Below are positions 23,641-33,799 of a stretch of DNA of 64,000 bases, in pieces. Made by a program: the position numbers and the translations under genes. Under the pieces are notes generated by a model. The model made no database searches. It was not told where the DNA came from and was given only the letters and a program-made list of their open reading frames with translations. The stretch covers positions 124,001-188,000 of the forward strand of contig LATX02000198.1 of assembly GCA_001466705.2 (NCBI GenBank). The letters run 5' to 3'. Source of the DNA: Moniliophthora roreri (lineage: Eukaryota; Basidiomycota; Agaricomycetes; Agaricales; Marasmiaceae). The stretch's first letter is position 1; each line of letters starts with the position of its first letter.

Positions 23641-26600
23641 ACTAGAATTGGGGAAAGAAAAGGGTATGCCGGTATATATAACGAATTTCGCCCCCATTTC
23701 TCCAGTACATGTTTCGGCAAATCTGCCAGTTACGGCGCCTCAGTAAGCATGGGAAAAGTGCGTCCGCAATGACGGTACACGTTCAACTGATTCGCGGAGT
23801 CATAACGCATAAACAACACGCGTACCGTCCAAATCATGGTTCAACAGGGTTCAAGCCCGGCTAGGTAGGTCATGGAACTGAATGTGTATTGCGGTATTTT
23901 CTGAACCAGGGTTTGATCGGGGATGGGATTGAATAGAGGATACCAGAAAAATGTGAGTAACCATAGCAAAGCTATCACATGGGAAACCATTACCTGAAAT
24001 AATGGAATAAACGATTTGCGTCAGGCCCAAGGAAACTTAAAGTTGAAGAGTTCTGATTCGAGCTATTAGCCTCATTCAACTTCGTACTCTACCAGTAGTC
24101 CTGTTAGACAAGGTAGAACCTTCTCTGTGGCATTAGCACAAACGACTGCGATAAGCGTCCCTTACCCTGCCGATACCAATTGCGGATAGTATGTGAAACC
24201 AGGGTAATAAATGCGACCTCGGTGGGATTCTGGAACATCTGAGACCCATGAAAAACACTGATATGGAAGAGTACTGTAGAGAACCCAGCGGGGCATACCC
24301 TCGAGCTCCTCTAGAAATCCTTTGGGATATCTGACTTGAGAAAGATTTGGGACTCTTCCTGCTTATAACCGATTGTGGATCATGACCAGGAACGTGTCAC
24401 GACCACACGAAGTCACCCATATGCATGTACATCGTTTCGTCGTGGATTATTTGTTATGCATAAACGAACCACGTCTATTCCAAAATTATTGGCATCATGT
24501 TTCATTCTGAAAGTTGGACAAGACTGCATCACTCACCCGTCTCTCCTTGATCTAAAGCCGTTCCTCTAGTTGCTGCCACGACGAATAGGACTCAATAGCC
24601 GAGTCGGATTTTTAGGATTCTACTAAGCTACCAAGCGGAGCATCCGAGGCATATGATTTTAAGAACATGTAGCAATTCTGGTCAGGTTTGGGGGTTCTTG
24701 AGAACGGAGTATCTGGACACGATCTGGACGCCCTAGCTCACGGATGGATCCTGTTTACTACGCTGGATATCGCACTGCAGGTAAGAACAGTCATGAAGGA
24801 TTAAGCATTCGCAAACGTCGAGAGCTTGGAAGACGCCCATGCTACGCCGTGCAATATCTGCTTGGTCTACCTGGCTCGGTGGAAAAACTTGCCGTATTCC
24901 TGCTATTACCTTGTTTCATGATCGTCCCTTGCCAACGAACGGGGATTAGCTCGCAAATCAACGATGGTCAAGCTACCATGTGAAACGAAATACTTACCTT
25001 TAATCATCACCGGCTTCGTTCCCGAGGAAAAAGTCACTCACGATTCATGAATTAATCAACTTTCTAGCCATCGTCAGTTCGGTGGAATGAGGATCCAGCA
25101 ACTGAGTAACGCCATCGGCGGGGATTTCGCAGCTCGGGGGTTGGTGGAGCCGCGGTAGGCCGTGGTGTAGTTACATGTAACCATCAGATCTGTGCCAGGG
25201 CCGAATCTCTTGTATTCTCAAACTACCCAATTGGATCCTGGGCTATTGAATCCTGGTACCCTGAATGAATACGGTAAAGTGGAGGTTCTCCGCAATGGGA
25301 TGTGTGGACTGTGGCACGGTGAGCCGCAGTCGCCGAAGGTCTCGAAATGTAACACTTCTAGCATCAGTTTGTGAAATATCGAGGTGTAAGTGTTGCAATA
25401 AGTATTGCAGACGAGCCTGTGGTGATAATTGTAAGCACTTCCCAGCACTCTGACGGATGGATGGAAAATGACGAACATACCCATGGAGGTGAGTAAAATG
25501 ATTGTGTACGAGTGAATAAATTTTTTTCATCAGAACGCCCGATAGTGTCGGAATGGAATGTTGAACGATATCTTGAAGTCGAAACACTTGGTAAGTACAG
25601 ATAGGACCTGAGGATCTGGTGCACGCACCAATTCCGTGTCGTATGGAATCTTTGCGGTGAAGCTACAACGAGGCTGCGTTTTGGGCTAGGTGAACGTCAG
25701 ACCAACGAAATCCAATTCCTTCGACTTGTTTACTCGTAGTGCCGCTACTCACCGTAATGACTCTGCGGTTGGCGGATGCAAAACAAGACATTGGACTTGC
25801 TTTGATCCGAGGGTGCCATGGCTGCACCATCAGACAGATGTTGTATCGGCTGAAGGTAATAGCATAATGGAATGCCGTATTGATGCCGTTAGATGCGAGT
25901 TAGCAAACCGTAGTAGGTACAGGAGGAATACTTAGACCTTTCAATGTACGACGAGTGTCACTAGTTTAAGATGTAACGAGAGGACGTATGTCACACGAGC
26001 GAAAGGTCTTGAGTGCGTTGATGTTCTGGATGAACACGTTGAGCCATATGGAACTGATGGGAAGACGCAGTACACTTGCTCGAAGAAAAGCACCAAAAAA
26101 GCGATCCGCATTGGCGCTAGTACGCTGTGGTATGTTGGAACAGAGCCCGTGTGAGAACGATGGATAATCGATAGTCTATTCATCAAGTTCGAGACGCGCT
26201 TTACGATAAGATGTTGATTTTGAAAGGAACTAGAGGGGGAAATAGTGGTATATCAAAGGTAAAGACGTTATATCTCACTCGTACCTGTACAATACTTTCA
26301 CGTTCCGTTATTGGTCCTTCTAGAGCCAAAAGCCAAACCAAGAGAGCTAGAAAGAGGAATTAGAGATGTACACATTACGGGAATCATGACGGTCAAGAGC
26401 TAGAAGCGTTTTGATTGCCGGTGACGTGTTCTGGTCCGTGCGAAAAAAAAACGCTTCTTTGTGACCTAGTGACAATTCGCTCTTGATCCTGTACCACCAC
26501 CTTCGTACTATCCCTGTACCATCTAGTCCCACCGCTCTCCAACCTTGTCTTCTTTGAAGCAATCGTCTATCCCCATCGTCAAACTATGACCCGTGGTATG

Positions 26601-26880
26601 TTTTCGGCCATCAACGTTTCCCAAATTCTGGCCCCGATTTCGGCAATGTTTTCACATTCATCACTCTCCTGCTAGTGCTGCTTTGCTGCGGCCAAGCAGC
26701 CTCTATCCTATCTCCGTTCTCTCATCGACCTGTATCGATGCCTCCCCAATAGGCGCGGGACGGTCTCTTCTATTCGGTTCCATTCGGTTTCCAGAGATTC
26801 GGTCCCGCGGCCTTTGATTAAACCCGACCTGACTTCCCCTTTTGCGTGAAGCTTCCTCAAGGTCCCCTCGAAAAACATCA
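23641..26880. other. 3.2 kb without a confident gene
   Basis: I read both strands without finding a coherent gene. Some minus-strand stretches (about 25,390-25,460, frame ECWEVLTIITTGSSAILIA) look like membrane segments flanked by possible introns, and a possible start MAPSDQSKSNVLFC lies near 25,800. They may belong to a decayed relative of the DUF6533/6534 membrane proteins. An ATG near 26,587 followed by GTATGT could be a 5' exon of the downstream RRM gene. Confidence 0.4.
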
Positions 26881-27632
26881 ATGAGTAGGAGCAGGGGCAG
26901 GAGTCCAAGAAGCCGTAGCACGAGAAGGCGAGTACTTAGCAGTTTCTTGGTCGTCTTGGGATATTGAACTTTCTCATACAGACACGACGACAACCCAAAT
27001 CCAGGCAACAATCTTCATGTGAGTGGTCTCAGCCGGCGCATCGATAAGCGAGATTTGGAGGATACTTTTGGGGAGATTGGACCAGTACGTGCACTCTGCC
27101 TCCCCGAGTGCTTCACTGCTCAGTGTGATACAATTATCACTCCGCAGGTCCAAAGGGTTCAAATCCTATACGATCCCTACACAAGGGAATCTCGGGGATT
27201 CGGATTTGTGACGATGGAAAAGCTAGAAGACGCTGAGGCTGCGATTAGGAAGCTGAATGCGACAGAGTTAATGGGCAAGGTCATCACTGTTGAGAAAGTT
27301 CGTTGATTCTCTGATTTTCTTTCAGCTATAACTGACCGTATTCTACTCGAGTAGGCCAGACGAGGCCGTGCAAGGACACCAACTCCTGGAAGGTATTACG
27401 GGAGACCAAACAGAGAAGGTGTGTCGTGTTTCATCTGTTCGCTTTGAGACGAATACCAAAAACAAACTTGACAGACGAACGTCCTTATGACCCTAAGCCA
27501 TATGATCCGCGTTATAGTGGAAGCAGCTGGCGAGCAGACGATGAGAGGAGAGGTAGATACCGTGGTGATCGAGAACGACGAAGCCTATCAAGACGTGAAA
27601 GCATCGCTCCACGAGTCACAGGCACCCAGTAA
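26881..27632 (+). CDS. Tra2-like RNA-binding splicing factor (RRM plus RS-type region)
   Basis: A nuclear SR-related protein expected to bind exonic RNA and modulate splicing. The five-exon model (26881-26927, 26982-27084, 27148-27297, 27355-27418, 27475-27632) is in phase and gives 173 residues. The N-terminus is MSRSRGRSPRSRSTRR. The RRM follows: NPNPGNNLHVSGLSRRIDKR (RNP2 region), RESRGFGFVTME (RNP1) and ELMGKVITVEKARRG. A Tra2-type linker RARTPTPGRYYG comes next, then an Arg/Asp/Tyr-rich tail ending RRESIAPRVTGTQ. Joining exons 1 and 2 in frame requires a GC donor (AG|GCGAGT at 26928). The alternative GT donor three bases later breaks the frame. The RRM and linker closely follow the Transformer-2 pattern. 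Confidence 0.88.
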
Positions 27633-27683
27633 AACACCTGTATTACCTCGTGAAACGAGTCAACTTATACTGAACTTTGGGCA

Positions 27684-28434
27684 ATGTCCTCAGAGCCGAA
27701 GCTGTACGTGCTCGCTGAACTCGATCGTCTGTACAACGCTTTGGAAATCGAACTATCCACCTTGCATCAACTCCGGGGAATGCCTCGGTCAGAGCCGACA
27801 TTTTGGATATGGAACTCGTTCGCCGAGATGCAGCGTTTTCGAATCAAGCTTTTTGACTCCAAATTTGGGAAGGTGGAGAGTTGCGATGCTGGTGGAGCTA
27901 AAATGACCTGACTTCTCTAGGTGATTTGCATGATGAATGACGTCGATATATGTTCATGGATGGGGAAATGTGTATGCTCGCTCATGGATTTGATAAAAAT
28001 GTGGAGACACTATGCGATAATACCTGCAGAAATGATTAATGAATATGTGACAGAAGCGGATAAAAAGCTGGGTACGTTTTGTCAATCACAAGTACTTCGG
28101 GAGCAGGTGTCGAACTCCTTCATGATCATTGAATCAGAATTTGCTATGTACTTTGAATCATCTTAGCATTTGCGTCGCCATGTTTAGGCAAATTGTCCTA
28201 TCCCCAACGTGAATATCCGCACCGTACCGTAATACGGTTACAATCGTAAAAAAGAGGGTCCATAAAAAAGACGGTATATACAGTGACGGCGAGCATGGTA
28301 CCGTTCCCATGTACCACGATGTCAAGGACCTTCTACAGTATGTATACCGGGCCGAAGAACTTGCAGAGCTGCCAACTATCAATGAAATCCACGCCCCAGA
28401 CCTCGCGGAGGCTACGACGGACCCTTTGAGATGA
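27684..28434 (+). CDS. Hypothetical protein (tentative spliced model)
   Basis: I do not recognise this. Exon 1 starts MSSEPKLYVLAELDRLYNAL and contains FWIWNSFAEMQRFRIKLFDS. After a possible 48-nt intron the frame continues VICMMNDVDICSWMGKC and RHYAIIPAEMINEYVTEADK. A third coding-like segment at about 28,270-28,434 reads VPMYHDVKDLLQYVYRAEEL, ELPTINEIHAPDLAEATTDP and then a stop. The joins between the second and third segments are not settled. It starts 52 bases after the Tra2-like gene, in the same direction. It could be a lineage-specific gene or two unrelated fragments. Confidence 0.35.
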
Positions 28435-28886
28435 CCCAGTGACCATGACATTGATTGAGGATACAACCGGAAGAGGACCCAGGTTGGACACGAGCTCAAG
28501 TAAAGGTCAAAGATTTGATGGGTGAGTCCCTATGCACTCAATCACGGTACCCTGGATGCTCATAGAAACAATTCCAGGACGTTAAGAGCGTACAGAACTT
28601 GCCAGATCAGTATTTCCGGTGTTTCATTGTCGCGGGTTGTACAACCCAGTGAAAAGCCGGCAAAAAACCGGCAATCAATATTCAATCTTGAGAAATGCTG
28701 AGCTTTTGTATTTTGATGTAGAAAACAATGGTGTAACAGCTTCACGGAGAGATTCGAGGCATTCATATTGAAGTGAACTGAAAAGAGCTGCTTAGGAGAC
28801 TATAGTAGTACCACAACTCTTCCGCCGATTTTCTGATATAATCTCAAGCAAAAGTGATACGTACTAAAATTCTAAGAGGATTATTG

Positions 28887-28938
28887 TTACTGCGAATCCC
28901 TGTAAGTAATGACATGTTTTTCACAGTGGCATCTATCC
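28887..28938 (+). repeat. Left arm of a 52-bp inverted repeat
   Basis: Starts TTACTGCGAATCCCTGTAAG and ends GTGGCATCTATCC. Its reverse complement recurs at 29138-29189 with a few differences, separated by 199 bases. RNA across both arms could fold into a long hairpin. Confidence 0.75.
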
Positions 28939-29137
28939 AAAAAAGGAAAGCGCCGGCCGCGCGTCCTCTTCCAGCTTCATCCACGACGTTGACAACGTTC
29001 ACGGAGTCCATACATTCATCCCTGCCTGTCCTGTCACTCGAAATATTGTTCCTCACTTTCCCAGCCGTTTTCGGTCTGAGTGCTAATTCCTTGATTTGGG
29101 GGTTTTGATACGACGGTTTACCATGGTGGAAGAGGAC

Positions 29138-29189
29138 GGATAGATGCCGCTGTGAAAACATTGTCATTACTTACAGAAATTCGCAGTAA
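29138..29189 (-). repeat. Right arm of the 52-bp inverted repeat
   Basis: Starts GGATAGATGCCGCTGTG and ends AATTCGCAGTAA. It is the partner of 28887-28938. It is probably the residue of a hairpin element; neither flank shows a clear target duplication. Confidence 0.75.
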
Positions 29190-30022
29190 AGAGTCTAACG
29201 CTGAATGGAAGGTCAGATCACACCAAAGGTAAGGTGCATTGCGAGTCCGAGTTGACGCAGAGGGTTTACCAGTATTCCTTATACGGAAGGTATAAGATGG
29301 TGGGAAAGTTGTGATCTGATAGATATCAATAGATTGTTTTTTTTCTTCGTCAGTTAGCCCAGAAAGTTTCCGCAGACTCAGGCTACAACGCCACAAGATG
29401 GACTCGTACTTGCCCGGATTGGACCTGACAGTTTACTGTGGCAAGTTCTATTCCAATTGTCTGTGCCAGACCTAAACTGATTTTGGGGTTCTCGCATATT
29501 ATCCGAGGTCTTCACTCCTTTCTGGATGGCGCGAATTCGTTGGAAGCCTCGACTTACCGGTGTCCGAATTTCGCGTAATTTCCAACCTTGGAGCACAATG
29601 CTGTTGGTCTGACAGTGGTGAGCTAACATCTGTGCCACTTCGACAAACCGCCTGATGAGCTGCCAGCAGCAATGGTCTCGACCAATAGAAATTATTATGG
29701 CTCGGCGGATTTGTGCGTGTGTTAATGACGACTTTCAAAAAGTTGAGGTAAGCCTTGAGGCCAAGCTCCATTCCAAGTGTTGAAGGCTCATCAGCTGGTT
29801 TCTGTCTAGGCCAATCACTTGTCTTCGAGTACCTGACAACATCGGTTCACAAGAGGATCCCAGTAAGTCTGCATCCGTGAACATCACGAAAGGTTTACCC
29901 GGACCCGACAAACTGGTCCCAATGCGGGAAGACTGCTGGGTTGGAAAAAGGTATAAAGGATCTCGAGAATCTACACAAATTTCGTCAACTACCGACTTGA
30001 ACTCCCTCTTCGTTACTTCAAT

Positions 30023-32747
30023 ATGACCTCTCACAAGACTCTCCTCGTTTTTTGCGATGGTACTGGCATGGATGGCACTCTCGCGCCACCTCGTAAGGGT
30101 CATAAATCCTTATGACTCGACACTTGATACTCACTTGCTACCTTCAAGGCTCCTCGAACAATCTAGGCGGTATGGTAGCTCTCTTTGAGAGGCAATCTGC
30201 ATTCTGATACAAGCATCTATTAGATGTCGCTGGCGGCGGCGGCACGAGCACCCAGTACGCTACAAATGTATTGCGTCTCGGTAAGCATTTTTTGCGGACT
30301 CAAATGCCAGCCTCTTATGTATGCCGTTGTATGCAGCTCGTTCCGTTAAGAGCGTTGATGAGTAAGTCGCAAAAGCTTAGGGAGTTTCAGCTTTGAGCAA
30401 CATTTCCTAGAAATGGGAACAAACAAATCGTCTTTTATCAGAGCGGTGTAGGCTCTGAGGCTAACTTCGCGGGCGACCCGGTGACTGGTACAACAGCCTT
30501 GCGTACGTTGTTTTTGGCTGGGACCGATTCGTTCCCATGACACTGATAATTTATTTTGATGGAAAACAGAGGCTTTAGGAACCGCTGTCGGTGAGCGTGC
30601 CGTTCTCGAGTCATAGATGCTGTTGTTCTGATTTACCCACCTTCCCCCGATCTGCAGCGAGTAAAATTCGTGACGCCTATGTTTTCATTGCCCAGAATTT
30701 CGAAGACGGAGATGATATCTGCCTCTTTGGGTAAGAATTATTCACTGAATGGCAGGAGAGATGCTTAAGCTCATTTTTCACAGATTCTCCAGGTGACGAA
30801 CTTACTATCTGCAACTCTAGGAGGCCTCGTTGACGTTTATCCGTAGAGGTGCTTATACTGCCAGGAAATTGTCTGGGTTGATCGTCAGTGGCTCAAAATC
30901 CTACTAACACAATCTCTTTTTGACCCGGTATTAGGATCGGATTGGACTGCTGACCCGCGAGAACTTGGGTTACTTCTTCCAGATTTGGCGTCAACTTATT
31001 GACAACGAAACACCCCAGATTCCGCCCGACACCCGACACCCTGACATCAAGTATGAATTAGATCCTTTATTTGTATCTTCTATCATTTCACCACTAACCA
31101 TTACTTATCAGATGTGTTGGAGTCTGGGATACCGTTGGTTCTGTTTATAAAGAAATTGATGCATTGAACATTGCAGACACAACTCTCCCAAAGACTGTGA
31201 AGGTTGCTCTTCATGCTGTTTCTCTTCAAGAGAACCGGAAGAAGTTCCTTCCTACCTTATGGACGATTCCGCAAGGTGGGTTGCAGCCTAACCAGGTTCT
31301 CAAACAGGTATGGCGGTCGCCGCCTCTTATACTACTCCTATTATTCATGAAATACCTTCAGGTTTGGTTCCCTGGTGCTCACTCCGATGTTGGTGGAGGA
31401 TACCAGCGTCATGAACTAGCGGATATCAGCGTCTATTGGATGGCGGTAGGTATTCCATTTTGGATATCATCAGCCTCTGTTGATCCTCCGTTAGGGAGAA
31501 GTGAAATCCCTGGGCCTTATCAACTTGGACCTCGATTTCTTGCGATTGTACGAACAAGTCGAGCCCGATCCTTGGGGAACTTCACAGCCTAATAATGCCT
31601 ACATGGACCTTCCTAGGCCAGAGAGGCTTATCATCGGCCATGAAACCCGACTCGAAAGCAATCAGATCACCCAGCAATCGGTATTCCATGAAAGCATCAA
31701 ATACTCCCCACAGGACCTCAAGGTCAAAGACTACATGATTACCATGAGTATCATTCAGACAACATTTGGCTCTGGGTTTACTCCTCAATATCCGCCTTTG
31801 AACGATTTCGAGAAGTACTGCAAAGATAATTGGGGACGAAGAGTGCGTCATACTCAATTTTGCATTATTCGTACTATAATATTTCTGCAGTTGGGTGCAC
31901 CCCCTCCACATGGCATTGAAAGCCCTGAAATTGTTGTTCCTCCTGCCACTCAATGGGTGAGCCCTGTTTCAAGTATTGGCATGGACTGCATCAATAATTA
32001 ACCTGATATCTGCTGCAGATCCCAGGACAACGGGGACTTGTTCCTTCCGCTGCAATCCAAGGTGGGAGGGAGGCTAATGGAAGGCTCTTGTATGTCGCTC
32101 GTGCCCCGTATATGGTCGGTAAAATGTCTGCTTTTTTCAAATCAGGCTGATCTGATACCATGCATCAATATTAGGATGGGCTCCGTTAGTTGAAATCTAT
32201 CATACTTCTTACTCGAGCTGATCTTAGCGTTCTTCTCATACTGTTTCAGACCCCGGCAAGACGGATGGTCAGATTATGCACATCAGCTATAATTCTAGAG
32301 AGATTGTGGTAAGTCGCCTCCAGAATGAGAATCGAAGCTTTTCTTATCCTACCACAGATTCGAGGCGAATTCGAGATCCTAGTAGGACGTCAATCAGATG
32401 TCCGTTGGGCACAGGTCTCTGGAAGGTTTTCACTGGGTCAATTAAACGGTGCTATGCCGGTTCGGTGAGCTAAGCGTTACATCTTGAACTTATATTTGCT
32501 CTGACCTAAACTACTTTCAGGGGCGGTTACGAGTCCAACGGCGATATCCTTTATGTAGCCCAAGCGGACCTCGGTGCCAGAGGTGTTCACTGTGGCAAGG
32601 TCAAGGAAGGTAGTCATGGTGAGCTCGCTTCCATATATCGAATCCTTTCCTATTTGTTAACAGCAGTGGCTCTGAACAGCCTACATTCCTTTCGGTGGCG
32701 AGGAAGTAGTCATCACTGGAAACTACAATGTTCTTGTCTTTGCGTAA
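30023..32747 (+). CDS. DUF2235 alpha/beta-hydrolase fused to DM9 (DUF3421) repeats
   Basis: A two-part protein. The N-terminal half is a DUF2235 hydrolase (the fold that includes bacterial Tle1-type phospholipases). Motifs are MTSHKTLLVFCDGTGMDG, KQIVFYQSGVGSE, the nucleophile elbow LFGFSRGAYTARKLSG, CVGVWDTVGSV and VWFPGAHSDVGGGY (the Asp and His region). The C-terminal part, after about IPGQRGLVPSAAIQ, holds tandem DM9-type sequence: LYVARAPYMDGLHPGKTDGQ, EILVG...VRW, GGYESNGDILYVAQADLGAR, GKVKEGSHAYIPFGGEEVV and NYNVLVFA. DM9 proteins are known as lectin-like or pattern-binding. About 20 exons are needed, including a 9-nt microexon (30784-30792) with the catalytic Ser and a 10-nt one (32175-32184). 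No signal peptide is seen. Role inferred only: membrane or glycan-associated lipid hydrolase. Confidence 0.85.
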
Positions 32748-33490
32748 GGTGTATAATCGCTGTCTCCAACCATCAACGCGTCAAAGTCTTCTGCGACAAG
32801 TTTAAAGTTCTATATGCTTGCCATGTGAATATTTGTGTAATTGTACCCAATACAGTATCTTTTTGATCCCAACCAAGGATGTCAGGTACAAAATTTCTCC
32901 AACACCCGGAAGCCGCGAATCTGCCTCGAATACACAGACGTCGGGGAACATCATGGATGACAAAAGGAAGGTGACCCGTGTGGCAATTTCCATCATGATC
33001 GACGCATCCTGGCAGAGCCTACCTAGCATGCGCAGCGCATACAGTTGTAAATATCTGGATGATTCCTGCCCGGGAAGAATCGCTCAGCATAAGCATTCAT
33101 GGGGGTTGAGACTTGAACAAAGCAGTGCCTCTGAATTCAATCTGGATTGCCTTCTTGACAAGCTGAATCAAAACTCATTTGGCAGTAAAGTGCATAAATC
33201 CTGTGGGATTTTATGCGATTAAGTCACTTCATCATTGCAATGCCGAGAAGCACTTGTAAGACTCCCACACGTCGTTCCTAGAGCATGTACGGTTTAAGTT
33301 ATAATGGCTATAGAGTCTGCTACTTTGCTTGCCGAATCCGCCGATTGTTTGAACACGTCTACTTTACCATTATTCCTCGCTTTCGTCGTCCTCGGCACAC
33401 TAGGCAAACTTATCTGCCCATATCTCTCTTGTCGTCATCTTGGATTGTGCAAATATATCGAGCTTCGCATTCGAAAAGTATCAAAATCCC
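32748..33490. other. Intergenic, no gene supported
   Basis: A 134-codon plus-strand frame (32818-33222) has no motif, signal peptide or splice support and overlaps the 3' flank of the DUF2235 gene. I regard it as chance. Confidence 0.45.
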
Positions 33491-33799
33491 TCACCGACTT
33501 GATCTGACGCTTTGGCAGCAATAGCCCATCATGACGATCGCCTTCTGCTCCCACATCAAGTTCCGAACAGTGGCTTTCGTTCTGATTGGATGTAACGATG
33601 CTGCCTCTGCCTGTGCCTCGCTAGAAAAATAGGAAGACAGCTGCTGGTGTAGGGGAGGATTTCCGGACCGTTCTTGTTTGGAATGCGCATATGGGTACTT
33701 TGGCTCCACCTCATCGCGCCCATTGTCTTCGTCAATACCGTACCTCTTCTTCGCCTCCCTTTCCACTTGAATTCCTGTAGCTTGTTCAGCTGCGGTGCA
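33491..33799 (-). CDS. Possible C-terminal exon of an unrecognised gene
   Basis: A minus-strand frame reads TAAEQATGIQVEREAKKRYG, IDEDNGRDEVEPKYPYAHSK, then ...NLMWEQKAIVMMGYCCQSVR and a stop. The charged, regular composition looks coding, but there is no ATG. A CCGCAG acceptor just upstream suggests an internal or last exon. I could not find the first exon. A possible mitochondrial or membrane-associated origin cannot be tested here. Confidence 0.3.
   Translation of the reverse strand, partial: CTAAEQATGIQVEREAKKRYGIDEDNGRDEVEPKYPYAHSKQERSGNPPLHQQLSSYFSSEAQAEAASLHPIRTKATVRNLMWEQKAIVMMGYCCQSVRSSR

Larger units (their letters stand above)
28435..30022. other. Intergenic with a long inverted repeat, no gene seen
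   Basis: No gene recognised. Two 52-bp arms in inverted orientation (28887-28938 and 29138-29189) are listed separately. The right part is the promoter region of the DUF2235 gene. Confidence 0.45.

Noticed and set aside
32818..33222. 134-codon plus-strand ORF after the DUF2235 gene
   Set aside because: No motif, no signal peptide, no splice context; composition looks random.
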